From the NCBI GenBank assembly GCA_037127915.1, contig JBAXXL010000007.1, positions 1-64,000 of the forward strand: DNA of 64,000 nt, in the 5' to 3' direction. The DNA is from JBAXXL01 sp037127915. GTDB taxonomy: Bacteria > Bacteroidota > Ignavibacteria > Kapaibacteriales > UBA2268. A program made the position numbers and the translations under genes. The notes below the pieces were generated by a model. The model worked only from the letters and a program-made list of their open reading frames with translations, ran no database searches and was not told the origin of the DNA. This document shows, piece by piece, positions 26,658 to 36,621 of this stretch (position 1 is its first letter; each line of letters starts with the position of its first letter).

Positions 26658-27040
26658 TTTGTATCTCTATATTTGTTTTAAATATTTTTTTGGTCTTTTT
26701 GTCCCCAAGTTGAAGCATGGGGTTGATAGTTAATTGTAAGTAATGTATGTCATTCCCACCAATTTGTTTCTATAAATGCGAACCAGACATTTATTTTCGG
26801 CTATGGGATAACAAGGCTTATGCCACAGCCCATGCGGGAATGCAGAGAATTCGCTCGTTCGTCAGATAGAGCTTAGTGCGGAAAAAGGATGGATTATTCA
26901 TAAGTAACTCACTAATTTATTTAAATTCATTATGAAACACAAACAAAAATACTAAATAATTTTTAATTAATTAATTCAATTTAATTTTATTTTTTGCATA
27001 TATTTATTGTATGATAACAAATTAAAGAATGAAAAGTTAC
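26658..27040. other. 383-bp gene-free region with repeat remnants
   Basis: Contains a degraded copy of the AACCCCATGCT palindrome (CCCCAAGTTGAAGCATGGGG, 26702-26721) and further imperfect inverted sequence to about 26870. No gene seen. Confidence 0.6.
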
Positions 27041-27082
27041 AAAAAAAAAGCTGGACTCCACTTTGAAATTGGAGTCCAGCTT
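27041..27082 (-). terminator. Strong rho-independent terminator
   Basis: 13-bp perfect stem (AAGCTGGACTCCA with TGGAGTCCAGCTT) with nine T on the minus strand after the stem, 20 nt past the stop of the gene at 27102. Confidence 0.9.
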
Positions 27083-27101
27083 ATTTACTTGTTTACTAAT
27101 G

Positions 27102-29732
27102 CTATCTAATTATCATCAATTTCTGGTTCGTAAGTACAGTTGGTGTTTGCAATTGTATAAAATACATGCCGTTGCCGAACTCTCTTATATCGATATTAAC
27201 CGTCTTCAACCCTATCTCGCCGGTCAGATTGAACTCTTTTACTCTAAGTCCGTTTGAATTGATGACAGAAAGTGTTGTTGTACCTTTTTCAATCAGATTT
27301 ACTTTAATTTCTACATTATCGCTTGCCGGATTTGGTATAATTGCCAAAATCTCAACTTTTCCTGTTGGTAAAAATAGCCTTGTACCACCTTCGCGGCAAA
27401 TTCCGAGAAGTTTGAATGTGCCGTCTTCGGATTGAATATTTGCAGGTCCGCCATTTGCCAGCATATTATCGAGGATCAACGCACAAAATTCTTCGTTACC
27501 CAAACCAACTATAAATGGTATTTTGGTTAATGGTTCTCCGGCTTGGGATGTTATAGGAATATCTTTGATTTCGATTTTAGCTTGTTTATTGTTAATGCTT
27601 TGAACCGGATACGAAACGCGATCCACTGGAGTCAATAATGTAGGATTAAATACCAAATCGGTTTGGATTGATGTTACTCCTGACAAATCTAAATTATTGC
27701 CGTTCTTCAATTTAACAGGAATGTTAATTGTGTCGCCGGCATAAGCACTTAAAGTATCTGTCGTAATTAATGCGGATGCATAAGAAGGAACACCCGTTAC
27801 TATAGTTTCGTAAGTAATACTACAAGGTTCAACCAAAAATTGCAATGTATTGGAATGAGTTATATTATCAGTTGGTGCATAGTGTAAAGTTATATTTTTA
27901 ATTTCATTAGGCGGTATTGTTAAAGGAAAAGGATTGCCGACAATTGAAAACGGAGCAGTTATTATAGGAGGATTTTGAATTGTCACTGTCCTATTGCTCT
28001 TATTCTCGATTGCTAAAATTCCGTCTTTATTTTGTCCAACTAAGCTGGCTATTGTAATTTCAGGTGCATCAAGTATAGGTGTCTGAACAATACCTGATAT
28101 CGCAAAGGACTTAGTATATCCACATATTGAATCGGTTACAGTTATATTGCCGGTGAACGGACCAAGCGCGACTAGAGAATTGATTGAAAATGATATATTA
28201 GCGGCTTCACTTGGATTAAGTACAAATTTATCTGTTGATAGAGTTACGCTTGACGAAGGAGATAATTTGCCATAGAATTTCAATTTACCTATATTTTCAA
28301 TTTTAAGTATCGAATCTATGGTCGAATTTGGACAGACATAACCTACATCGATGTTTTCAACACTCAATTCCTGATCGACTATTTCGCCAATTATCTGCAC
28401 TACCTGAATATAGCCGCAAACAGAATCAACTATACTAATATTTTCAGTGAAAGGTCCCGGTGCCGCTCCACCTTTGTACGATATATTTATATCTTCTTTA
28501 TTTCCAATACCCAACGAAACATTGTCTTTATTATAAACCAAATTTGGGTTTACTGTTAATGAAGCACCCGATTTCAATGTACCTGAATTAATTATAGTTA
28601 TAACTGTATCTTTAACCTCGTTAGCACAAAGGTAACCAAGGTTATAAGTATAGTGTTCAGGAGTAATCGAAACAGTATCTTTTTTAGCTGAAATAGGAAT
28701 TTTCAAAACTGAATCAGGATCGGCATTGCTTATTACTTCCAAATCAATAGATTTAGTTCCAACAGAAGTTGGTTTGAATTGAAGCGATATTTCTTTAACG
28801 CTATCCTTCTCTATTGTAATTGGATAAGTTTCATTTACAACAAATTGGTTCGCATCAACGCCGATTTTATTTATTTCTGAGATCACCAAAGGCAATCCAC
28901 CTCTATTTGTGATTTTCACTTTAGTTTCAACAATTGATACGCAGGCTATATCGGGAAATGGATCAGTATCAGATAAAATTTTTGGTTTCAATTCAATACC
29001 TTCGCCATATAGCTGTACAACCGCGGGACTTCCTAATCCATTATAATGGAACTCTAATAGCCCGCTGGTTCTGCCGGGTGACGATGGCGCAAAGCGCAAA
29101 TCCATTTTACAAACTGCACCGGCATTAAGCGTAAAATTGCCCCCACCTGCAAGGGTAGTAAAATCAACATCATTCGGCTTGTTGTGGTTTGTGCCTGTTA
29201 TAACAAGCGGAGATGTTCCGATATTTTTGATAGTTACCGCTTGAAGTGTATCGTGTTTACTTCCAACATTAATCACGCCAAAGTCTATTAAATCGTTAAT
29301 CACTTGTAGTTGCGGTTGTACACCAACACCCGTAATTTTCTGAATCAATGTATCGGATTGGGTAATAATAACCACTTCGGCTGTATGGAGACCAATTCTT
29401 GACGGTACAAAGTGAAATTCTCCAGCGTGAAACTCACCCACCAGAACAGTATATACCGGCATTCCTGAAACAAGTCCGAAAGCCGATGCATCCGCACCAC
29501 GAAAATAAATTGAATCCACGCGGCACTTCCAAGCACCGGTATTTCGAACGAATGTGGTTATTAACGAATCTCTTCCTTCACCCAAAAGACATTGCTTCAT
29601 ATCAATATCCTGGCTTGCCGCTGTAGGCATAACGATTGTCCAGACAGCATCGGATTTGTCGGATTGGGTTTGTGCATTAGTTGTGCTGATTATCGCAACT
29701 AAAAGCAGAGCAATTACTAATAAAGTTTTCAT
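27102..29732 (-). CDS. Choice-of-anchor-D / cohesin-like secreted protein with T9SS domain
   Basis: 876 residues from the ATG at 29732, which opens a clean signal peptide (MKTLLVIALLLVAIIS...NAQ). An earlier in-frame start at 29834 would translate a hairpin repeat and is rejected. The protein is a string of ASH/choice-of-anchor-D beta-sandwich modules (IDFGVINVGSKHDTLQAVTIKNIGTSPL; similar at about 200-640). A cohesin-like module follows at about 650-770 (AYAGDTINIPVKLKN). The sorting domain starts at about 795 (IIPNPASDNVEIKV...GNGMYFIQL). Its first about 220 residues closely match a block in the protein at 45343-49746. Likely a cell-surface or secreted structural or adhesive protein. Confidence 0.8.
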   Translation of the reverse strand: MKTLLVIALLLVAIISTTNAQTQSDKSDAVWTIVMPTAASQDIDMKQCLLGEGRDSLITTFVRNTGAWKCRVDSIYFRGADASAFGLVSGMPVYTVLVGEFHAGEFHFVPSRIGLHTAEVVIITQSDTLIQKITGVGVQPQLQVINDLIDFGVINVGSKHDTLQAVTIKNIGTSPLVITGTNHNKPNDVDFTTLAGGGNFTLNAGAVCKMDLRFAPSSPGRTSGLLEFHYNGLGSPAVVQLYGEGIELKPKILSDTDPFPDIACVSIVETKVKITNRGGLPLVISEINKIGVDANQFVVNETYPITIEKDSVKEISLQFKPTSVGTKSIDLEVISNADPDSVLKIPISAKKDTVSITPEHYTYNLGYLCANEVKDTVITIINSGTLKSGASLTVNPNLVYNKDNVSLGIGNKEDINISYKGGAAPGPFTENISIVDSVCGYIQVVQIIGEIVDQELSVENIDVGYVCPNSTIDSILKIENIGKLKFYGKLSPSSSVTLSTDKFVLNPSEAANISFSINSLVALGPFTGNITVTDSICGYTKSFAISGIVQTPILDAPEITIASLVGQNKDGILAIENKSNRTVTIQNPPIITAPFSIVGNPFPLTIPPNEIKNITLHYAPTDNITHSNTLQFLVEPCSITYETIVTGVPSYASALITTDTLSAYAGDTINIPVKLKNGNNLDLSGVTSIQTDLVFNPTLLTPVDRVSYPVQSINNKQAKIEIKDIPITSQAGEPLTKIPFIVGLGNEEFCALILDNMLANGGPANIQSEDGTFKLLGICREGGTRLFLPTGKVEILAIIPNPASDNVEIKVNLIEKGTTTLSVINSNGLRVKEFNLTGEIGLKTVNIDIREFGNGMYFIQLQTPTVLTNQKLMIIR

Positions 29733-29771
29733 AACACCATCTCTATATTTAATTTTCTTTTTTTCTTCTTT

Positions 29772-29804
29772 ACTCATCCGCTGACTGCCAGTCATCGGAT
29801 GAGT
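29772..29804. repeat. ACTCATCCG-type hairpin
   Basis: ACTCATCCGCTGAC / GTCATCGGATGAGT (one mismatch). It sits between the first VWA-FISUMP stop and the start of the gene at 27102-29732, in the position of a terminator. Confidence 0.75.
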
Positions 29805-29848
29805 TAATTTATATTTATTATTATTTAATTTCATTTTTAAAACCTCAT

Positions 29849-31876
29849 TTAATCCCTAAGACAACGGACAGAGAACCCATTCTCCTTAATACCGTAGTAC
29901 CTTACAAGAGCGGAAAGATTATAATTCAGACTCCTGCCCCAAGCAGTCGTAGTAACGCTCTCAGTAGAGCTCCACCAGTAACCGAAGCCTCCAACATCAT
30001 TGAAAATACCATTGTGATAGCGATAGCCGCCCGGGAGAGCTGAAAAGCCACTTTCATTTGTAGCTCCTGTATTAGGATTAGACCATAGACCATCACCAAA
30101 TTCAATTGTGCCTGTTGCTTTTAATTTTCCTCCGGCAATATTGTCCCCACCTAAACAGTCGGATAATACTGCCCATTCCGCATAGCTTGGCATATGCCAA
30201 CCTGCAGGAGCTAAGCCACGCGGGTCATTTACTGCGTACCAATTGTAAAGTTTGCCGTAAGTAGCACCCATTTCTGGGTCATTATTATAAAAGCACCACG
30301 CTCCAGTGGTCAATTTTGACCATTTTAAAGAATCTCTAACCTCAGGAATTGGAGTTCCATCGCGGTATGTATCAACATCCAAATTACACCCCATCCATAT
30401 TTGGTTTCCAATTTTAACATCTGGACAAGTCTCATAATAAACAGTTTTAGTTGTTACTCTTGCAAAGCATTGATTACTCGGAGTATTCGGAACACGCCAT
30501 TGATAAGCTAATCCTGTTGCGTTTTGAGTAATTAGAATCCAATTCGCTCCATTGTCTGTGCTATATTCTATTTTAACTTTTTCTTCAGGTATTACGCCTT
30601 CCCAAGTGATTATTGTATCGTTACCTACAGCTAATATTTCACTACCATTCGGTTCGATTAGTTTTAAAGTCTGAATTTTTGCTTTTTTTCCCGAGAAACC
30701 ACCACTCGCATAATAATATACAGGACATTTATCATTCTCTAAAGTGAATTTTGTAAAAGAATACCCGCTATCCGCCGGCAAGTAACTTACAGTTAAGTTT
30801 ATGCTCTGACCTGAAGTAAGTATAAAATTTGTTGGTGAAATAGAATACGCAGCATTGGTAGATGTAATATTTGTAACATTGAAATCTGCATTTCTGGCTG
30901 TTACGATAACTGTTGTATCTTTATTTATTCCGGGATTGGCATTTAAAAATTTAACTGATTTGGGTGAAAATTCTAATTTTGCTATTGAATTATCAGGTTG
31001 TTGATAGCTTGTATTTGAGATTAAATTTAATGATGTTATCTTTACTTCGACATTTGTTATACCAGCTTTGCAGGTAATCCCGCTTTGCCATTCGATTTGG
31101 CAGGGAACGCCACCTTGGGCCATCTGCAATAAATTCAAATAGGTTAACCGCGCTTCATCAATTGATGTTACATTCTCGAAATATTGTCCGCCTGTTTGTA
31201 ATGCTATGTCTTTTAAACTTTGCGGAGTCGGCATATTCAATGTTACTACATAAACAGTTACATTCTGAGCAAGTGCTTCAGAAATTATTTTTGATGTTAG
31301 AGGTTCTTGATTGGGTTGCCCATCCGAGAGAAACACAATAACTCTTTTATACTTTGCATTTTGAGTAATTAGTAATCCGCCTGCCATAGAATTCAGCATC
31401 GCCGCATCATAATCTGTGCCACCACCGGCAAAAAGAGAATTTGCTTTTTGTAACAAAAGGGTTCTATCAGTTGTAAAATCCTGAATTAGATAGTTTCGAG
31501 AATTAAATGCAGTAATGGCACATTCGCTCTTTCCCAGTGGTAAACATTCAATCCAAGCTTTTGCCGCCGATTTTGCTAAATTCAAATTACCGGCACCCAT
31601 TGAACCAGAAGCATCCATAACAAGTACACTCGATAATGCTATTGGTGGTTTAGGGCTTGGGCAACTCACATTGGTAATAGTTCTCGGCTGTCCATTTTCA
31701 GTTATATTAAAATCAGAATTTGAGAGATTGGTGATTTGATTTCCAGCGGCATCGAAAGCATAAAGATTTGCTTTGATGGTTGGAAATGCCGAAGCGTCAA
31801 CATTAAAAACAGATAAACTCTGGCTATATGCTGTATAGCAGAGGAAAAATATAATTATGTAGATGATTCTTTTCAT
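29849..31876 (-). CDS. VWA-FISUMP secreted protein 1 (VWA subtype A)
   Basis: 675 residues; the promoter-distal copy of the array. Signal peptide 1-19 (YTAYSQ). A short beta N-domain (SVFNVDASAFPTIKAN...ITENGQPRTITN) leads to a VWA domain (80-270) with complete MIDAS: Asp88-Ala-Ser90-Gly-Ser92, GGTDYDAA and FLSDGQP. An ASH-like sandwich (about 300-400) and a PNGSE...TWEG Kre9/KNH-like module (about 405-485) follow. The last about 185 residues are a FISUMP (Fib_succ_major) domain: WMGCNLDVDTYRDGTPIP, YGKLYNWYAVNDPRGLAP, GWHMPS and a final GFSVRC. No T9SS domain. VWA domains bind protein ligands through a metal ion; FISUMP has a C-type-lectin-like look but no settled function. Own promoter. Confidence 0.85.
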   Translation of the reverse strand: MKRIIYIIIFFLCYTAYSQSLSVFNVDASAFPTIKANLYAFDAAGNQITNLSNSDFNITENGQPRTITNVSCPSPKPPIALSSVLVMDASGSMGAGNLNLAKSAAKAWIECLPLGKSECAITAFNSRNYLIQDFTTDRTLLLQKANSLFAGGGTDYDAAMLNSMAGGLLITQNAKYKRVIVFLSDGQPNQEPLTSKIISEALAQNVTVYVVTLNMPTPQSLKDIALQTGGQYFENVTSIDEARLTYLNLLQMAQGGVPCQIEWQSGITCKAGITNVEVKITSLNLISNTSYQQPDNSIAKLEFSPKSVKFLNANPGINKDTTVIVTARNADFNVTNITSTNAAYSISPTNFILTSGQSINLTVSYLPADSGYSFTKFTLENDKCPVYYYASGGFSGKKAKIQTLKLIEPNGSEILAVGNDTIITWEGVIPEEKVKIEYSTDNGANWILITQNATGLAYQWRVPNTPSNQCFARVTTKTVYYETCPDVKIGNQIWMGCNLDVDTYRDGTPIPEVRDSLKWSKLTTGAWCFYNNDPEMGATYGKLYNWYAVNDPRGLAPAGWHMPSYAEWAVLSDCLGGDNIAGGKLKATGTIEFGDGLWSNPNTGATNESGFSALPGGYRYHNGIFNDVGGFGYWWSSTESVTTTAWGRSLNYNLSALVRYYGIKENGFSVRCLRD

Positions 31877-31907
31877 AAAAACCTTTTCTTTTCTTTTAAT
31901 GCTAGTG

Positions 31908-31939
31908 CTAAATTATCATAATTTTATATATTAAACAAA
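31908..31939 (-). promoter_or_regulatory. Conserved promoter of VWA-FISUMP gene 1
   Basis: On the minus strand: TTTG (31939-31936), 20 bases, then TAATTTAG (31915-31908), one mismatch from TAnnTTTG and 31 nt before the ATG. The same element with identical spacing precedes genes 2, 3 and 5. Confidence 0.6.
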
Positions 31940-31958
31940 TATTTCTTTATATCTATTT

Positions 31959-32012
31959 CGGCTAAAGCCGATTAAAACTTTTTTATCTTTTTCCACGACT
32001 TAAAAGTCGTGG
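31959..32012. repeat. Two-hairpin intergenic repeat (copy 2)
   Basis: CGGCTAAAGCCG (31959-31970) and CCACGACTTAAAAGTCGTGG (31993-32012), between genes 1 and 2. A microrepeat of AACTTTAYRA units (32071-32095) lies just past the gene 2 stop. Confidence 0.85.
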
Positions 32013-32097
32013 CAACTAATTTCTTTCTATCTTTTTCTTCTTCTACTACTCTCTTATCTTCTTCTATTTAAAAACTTTACAAACTTTACGAACTCAT

Positions 32098-34167
32098 TTA
32101 ATCAGTTACACAACGAACAGAGAAACCATATTCCTTATAATATGCGCCATTGTGAAGAGCCGTAAAATTACAATCCAAGTAAAAGCCATTTGCACTATCG
32201 GTATCCTTCTCATCAGAAGTCCACCACATTCCGAGGTATCCAGCATAGTCGAAAGTTCCATTGATATAACGGAGGCTCCCCGGGATAGCGGAAAAGCCGC
32301 TTTCGTTTGTAGCGCCGGTATTAGGAAAATCCCATAAACCATCACCTTCGGATTTGGTTCCGGTGCTTTTTAATTTACCACCTCCTTCATCACCTACACA
32401 TGCATATAATTTAGACCATTCTGCAACGGAGGATATATGCCAACCTACTGGTGCTAAACCACGCGAATCATTAACTGCATACCAATTATATAATTTGCCA
32501 TAGATTTTACCCATAGCAGGATCATTCCTGTAATAGCACCACGCGCCGGTGGTTAATTTTGACCATTGTGTTGAATCTCTAACCTCAGGTATTGAATCAC
32601 CGTTACGGTAATGATCAACATCCAAATTACATCCCATCCAAATTTGGTCACATATTTGAACATCTCCAATATCGCATCCCAAATACTCATATCCAAGTTT
32701 TGTAGTTACTCTTGCCAAGCACTGATTACTTGGTGTTTTTGGGATTTTCCAATTATAACTTAATCCTGTTGCAGAGTCTGCTATTGTTAGCCAATCCGTA
32801 CCGTTATTCGTTGAATATTCCAACTTTACTTTTTCTTCGGGTATTACTCCTTCCCAAGTTATTACAGTGTCGTTTCCAACTGCTAAAACTTCCCCACCGT
32901 TCGGTTGAATGAGTTGTAATGTTTGTAATTTTGGTTTTTTTCCGGGAAATCCTCCGCTAGCAAAATAATTTGCTGTGCATACATCGTTCTCAAAAACAAA
33001 TTTTGTATAAGTATAACCACTATCCACTGGAATAAATCTTATCGTTAAATTTGTGCTTTGACCTGAATTTAAAACAAAGTTATATGGAGTAATAGTAAAA
33101 GCCGGATTTGAACTTGTAACGTTATTTATATTATAATAAGAATTGACTGCTTTTATGCTGATATTTATATCTCTTGGAACTCCCGGTAAGGCATTAAGTA
33201 TTTTTACCGATGAAGGAGAAAATTCTAATTTGGCAACTGAATTGTTTGGTGATGGGTAGTCGAATCGTGCAATCAGTTTATTTGGTATTAACTTTATATT
33301 TACATTCGTAATGCCTGATATACAAGAGGCTTTGCTTTTCCATTGGATTTGGCAGGGACCGCTACCTTGGGCTTGCGCTTGTATGCGATTCGCTAAATCC
33401 TCAGCGGCAATTTTACTTGTGATACCATCGTATAAAAAACCTCCGGTTGCATCGGCTAATAATTGTAATGATTTCTTTATTCCGTTTGGTTCAGCTTCAG
33501 GTCTTGAATAAATTACTGCGTAAAATTGAATATTATATTTGGAACAAGTATCTTTACACGCTTGAAGTTCGTTTTCACCTAGAGCAAACCACCAAGCATC
33601 GGTATATAGAATTGCCACTCGCTTGTATTGTCCTTTTTTCGCAATATTTAACAAACCTGCTAATGGATTTAATAAGTGTTCAACAAAATCATTATCACCA
33701 TTAGCTATAATTGGTAATATTTTTGATAATAACAGCACCCTATTCGTTGTGAAATCTTGGACAATCAACGCTTGGTCGTTGCAAGTTTGTAAAGCGAATT
33801 CTGAAGGCGGCATAGGAATATTTTTACAAAGTTCTCTGGAAGTCGTTTTACCAAGTTCAACAGGAATTTCACCCGATAAACCTCCCCGCATAGATCCTGA
33901 CACATCAATACTCATGGCTATTGAAACCTTTAACGAAGGATTAGGCTCAGGGCAACTCGTATTAGTTACAGTTCTTGACTGCCCATTTTCAGTTATGCTA
34001 AAATCAGAATTGGAGAAGTTTATGATTTGATTCCCAGACCCATCAAAAGCAAAGAAATTTGCTTTGATGGTAGGAAATTCCGAAGCATCAACATTAAATA
34101 CAGATAAACTCTGGCTATATGCTGTATAGCAGAGAAAAAATATAATTATGTAAATGATTCTTTTCAT
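32098..34167 (-). CDS. VWA-FISUMP secreted protein 2 (VWA subtype B)
   Basis: 689 residues. Signal peptide and N-domain nearly identical to protein 1 (residues 1-29 identical). The VWA domain is of the second subtype: DVSGSM at 88-93 is kept, but the MIDAS threonine region reads NGDNDFVEHLLNPL and the Asp motif LYTDAWW. Around them are PPSEFALQTCNDQALIVQDFTTN and a YDGITSKIAAEDLANRIQ helix. Metal binding may be altered. ASH-like and PNGGE/TWEG modules follow, then FISUMP ending GFSVRCVTD. Between framework residues the FISUMP tail differs at most positions from its neighbours (MWWTSDEKDTDSANG). No T9SS domain. Confidence 0.85.
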   Translation of the reverse strand: MKRIIYIIIFFLCYTAYSQSLSVFNVDASEFPTIKANFFAFDGSGNQIINFSNSDFSITENGQSRTVTNTSCPEPNPSLKVSIAMSIDVSGSMRGGLSGEIPVELGKTTSRELCKNIPMPPSEFALQTCNDQALIVQDFTTNRVLLLSKILPIIANGDNDFVEHLLNPLAGLLNIAKKGQYKRVAILYTDAWWFALGENELQACKDTCSKYNIQFYAVIYSRPEAEPNGIKKSLQLLADATGGFLYDGITSKIAAEDLANRIQAQAQGSGPCQIQWKSKASCISGITNVNIKLIPNKLIARFDYPSPNNSVAKLEFSPSSVKILNALPGVPRDINISIKAVNSYYNINNVTSSNPAFTITPYNFVLNSGQSTNLTIRFIPVDSGYTYTKFVFENDVCTANYFASGGFPGKKPKLQTLQLIQPNGGEVLAVGNDTVITWEGVIPEEKVKLEYSTNNGTDWLTIADSATGLSYNWKIPKTPSNQCLARVTTKLGYEYLGCDIGDVQICDQIWMGCNLDVDHYRNGDSIPEVRDSTQWSKLTTGAWCYYRNDPAMGKIYGKLYNWYAVNDSRGLAPVGWHISSVAEWSKLYACVGDEGGGKLKSTGTKSEGDGLWDFPNTGATNESGFSAIPGSLRYINGTFDYAGYLGMWWTSDEKDTDSANGFYLDCNFTALHNGAYYKEYGFSVRCVTD

Positions 34168-34197
34168 AAAACCTTTTCTTTTCTTTTAATGCTAATG

Positions 34198-34229
34198 CTA
34201 AATTATCATAATTTTATATATTAAACAAA
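34198..34229 (-). promoter_or_regulatory. Conserved promoter of VWA-FISUMP gene 2
   Basis: TTTG-N20-TAATTTAG on the minus strand, 30 nt before the ATG; the surrounding 90 bp are almost identical to those upstream of gene 1. Confidence 0.6.
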
Positions 34230-34248
34230 TATTTCTTTATATCTATTT

Positions 34249-34304
34249 CGGCTAAAGCCTATTAAAAACTTTTTTCTATTTTTTCCACGACTTAAAAGTC
34301 GTGG
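34249..34304. repeat. Two-hairpin intergenic repeat (copy 3)
   Basis: CGGCTAAAGCCT and CCACGACTTAAAAGTCGTGG (34285-34304), between genes 2 and 3. AACTTTAYRA microrepeats lie at 34340-34372. Confidence 0.85.
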
Positions 34305-34376
34305 CAATTAATTTTTTCTATCTTCTTCTTCTTCTCTTTATGAACTTTAAAAACTTTATAAACTTTATAAACTAAT

Positions 34377-36425
34377 TTAATCCCTTATACAGCGAACGGC
34401 GAAGCCAATTTCTTTTCTATCAATATACTTGTTAATATATGAGTAATAATAATCCAGTCCTCTAATCCATGCATATCCGGTATTGTACTCAGTATTGCTC
34501 CACCAGTAACCGAGATAAGCCATATTATAGAATAACCCATTGTTTCCGCGGTAACCGCCAGGAAGAGCCGAAAATCCAAATGCATTTGTGGCGCCTTCAT
34601 TAGGACTATGCCATAAACCATCTCCCGCTTCAATTGTACCGGTACTTTTCAATTTACCGCCGGCTGTAGTTGATCCTCCAAGACAATTTTCTAATTCAGT
34701 CCATTCTGCTTCGGTAGGAATATGCCAGCCATAAGGAGCCAAACCCCTTGGATCGTTCACTGCATACCAATTGTAAAGTTTTCCATAAATTGCACCCAAA
34801 GACGTGTCATTATTATAATAACACCATGCACCTGATCTTAGATTTGCCCATATTGTTGAATCAGTAACTTCTGGGATTGGTGTGCCATCACGATATTTAT
34901 CTACATCTAAATTACAACCCATCCAAATTTGGTTACATGTTTGGACATCAGGACAGGTAAATTCATAACCTATATTGGCAGTCACTCGTGCCAAGCATTC
35001 ATTGCTCGGTGTCTTGGGGACACGCCAATTATAAGCCAATCCGGTTGCATTTTTTGCTACAAGAATCCAATTCAAACCATTATCAATACTATATTCAATA
35101 TTGACTTTCTCTTCGGGTAATACTCCTTCCCAAGTTATTACGGTATCGTTTCCGACAGCAAAAAATTCACCACCATTTGGTTGAATGAGTTTTAAAGTCT
35201 GTATTTTTGGTTTCTTTCCAGGGAAACCTCCGCTCGCATAAAAATTGGTTGGGCAAATATTATTTTCAAATGCAAATTTTGCATATGTATAGCCACTGTC
35301 CAAAGGGAAATAACTTACTGTCAAATCTTTGCTTTCACCTGATTTAAGGAAAAAGTTTGTTGGTGTAATAGAATACGCTGTGTTTGTGCTTATTATATTT
35401 TGTACATTGAAATCAGCATACTTTGCTGTAACTGTAATGGTTGTATCTTTTTTTATACCGGGTTTTGCATTATTAAATTTAATAGACGATGGTATTATTT
35501 CCAGCTTAGCAACCGTCGAGTTTGGTGATTGATAGCTTGTGTATGATTTTAAATTATTTGGAATTAGTTTTAATTCTATATTAATTAATTCCGACACACA
35601 AGAAACTCCGCTTGTCCATTCTATCTGACATGGTTCGCCTCCTTGGACTTGCACCTGTATGCGATAAGCAATATCTTTCGCGGCGCTTAAACTCATTATA
35701 CCATCGTAAAAATATCCGCCAGTGGCTTCGGCAAGTGATTGTAACGATTTTTTTATACCGTTTGGCTCCGCTTCCTGGTTAGAATAAATAACTGCGTAGA
35801 ATTGAATACTAAATTTTTTACACGTATCAATACATGCTTGGAGTTCACTTTGGTCCATTGCCTTCCACCAAGCATCAGTATATAAAACGGCAATTCGCTT
35901 GTTTTTTCCATTTTTTGCGATATTTAGCAAACCATTTAATGGATTTAGTAAGTGCTCAACAAAATCATTTTCGCCGGTAGCTACAATTTGCGATATTTTT
36001 GATAACAACAATTCCTTGTTTGTTGTGAAATCCTGAATTATCAATGCTTTGTCGTTACAAGTTTGCAAGGCGAATTCTGATGGCGGCATAGGAACAGTAT
36101 TACAAAGATCGCCGGCTGTTATTTTTCCGAGCTCAACGGCAGTAGTCATAGAACCAGATACATCGATACTCATCGCTATTGAAACCTTTTGCGGCGTAAT
36201 AGGATTAGGACAAATCACATTTGTAACCGTTCTCAATTGGCCATTTTCTGTTATACTAAAATCAGAATTTGTTAGGTTTGCAATAGGCTTTCCTTTGACA
36301 TCCAAAGCATAAAAATTTGCTTTGATAGTCGGAAATGCAGAAGCGTCAACATTAAACAAAGATAAACTTTGGCTATATGCTGTATAACAGAGGAAAAATA
36401 TTATTATGTAGATGATTCTTTTCAT
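34377..36425 (-). CDS. VWA-FISUMP secreted protein 3 (VWA subtype B)
   Basis: 682 residues. Signal peptide MKRIIYIIIFFLCYTAYSQ is shared exactly with proteins 1 and 2. Subtype B VWA: DVSGSM at 88-93, GENDFVEHLLNPL in place of the MIDAS threonine motif, LYTDAWW. Then the ASH-like module, the PNGGE...TWEG module and FISUMP (MGCNLDVDKYRDGTPIP, YGKLYNWYAVNDPRGLAP), ending GFAVRCIRD. The variable tail between the PGGYR and GFAVRC anchors is tyrosine-rich (LDYYYSYINKYID). Its VWA is closest to that of protein 2. Confidence 0.85.
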   Translation of the reverse strand: MKRIIYIIIFFLCYTAYSQSLSLFNVDASAFPTIKANFYALDVKGKPIANLTNSDFSITENGQLRTVTNVICPNPITPQKVSIAMSIDVSGSMTTAVELGKITAGDLCNTVPMPPSEFALQTCNDKALIIQDFTTNKELLLSKISQIVATGENDFVEHLLNPLNGLLNIAKNGKNKRIAVLYTDAWWKAMDQSELQACIDTCKKFSIQFYAVIYSNQEAEPNGIKKSLQSLAEATGGYFYDGIMSLSAAKDIAYRIQVQVQGGEPCQIEWTSGVSCVSELINIELKLIPNNLKSYTSYQSPNSTVAKLEIIPSSIKFNNAKPGIKKDTTITVTAKYADFNVQNIISTNTAYSITPTNFFLKSGESKDLTVSYFPLDSGYTYAKFAFENNICPTNFYASGGFPGKKPKIQTLKLIQPNGGEFFAVGNDTVITWEGVLPEEKVNIEYSIDNGLNWILVAKNATGLAYNWRVPKTPSNECLARVTANIGYEFTCPDVQTCNQIWMGCNLDVDKYRDGTPIPEVTDSTIWANLRSGAWCYYNNDTSLGAIYGKLYNWYAVNDPRGLAPYGWHIPTEAEWTELENCLGGSTTAGGKLKSTGTIEAGDGLWHSPNEGATNAFGFSALPGGYRGNNGLFYNMAYLGYWWSNTEYNTGYAWIRGLDYYYSYINKYIDRKEIGFAVRCIRD

Positions 36426-36455
36426 AAAAACTTTTCGTTTCTTTTAATGCTAGTA

Positions 36456-36487
36456 CTAAATTATCATAATTTTATATATTAAACAAA
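36456..36487 (-). promoter_or_regulatory. Conserved promoter of VWA-FISUMP gene 3
   Basis: TTTG-N20-TAATTTAG on the minus strand, 30 nt before the ATG, embedded in the same near-identical upstream block as genes 1 and 2. Confidence 0.6.
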
Positions 36488-36506
36488 TATTTCTTTATAT
36501 CTATTT

Positions 36507-36560
36507 CGGCTAAAGCCGATTAAAACTTTCTTTTCTTTATCCACGACTTAAAAGTCGTGG
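36507..36560. repeat. Two-hairpin intergenic repeat (copy 4)
   Basis: CGGCTAAAGCCG and CCACGACTTAAAAGTCGTGG (36541-36560), between genes 3 and 4. AACTTTAYRA microrepeats lie at 36589-36617. Confidence 0.85.
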
Positions 36561-36621
36561 ATATTGATTTCTTTCTATCTTCTTCTTCTCTTTAAAAACT
36601 TTATGAACTTTACAAACTGAT

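Noticed and set aside
29733..29834. N-terminal extension of the protein at 27102
   Set aside because: It would translate the ACTCATCC hairpin repeat and push the signal peptide to residue 35; the ATG at 29732 is the natural start.
33623..34030. 135-residue plus-strand open frame
   Set aside because: Antisense shadow of the VWA domain of protein 2; equivalent shadows occur in the other copies because of shared codon use.
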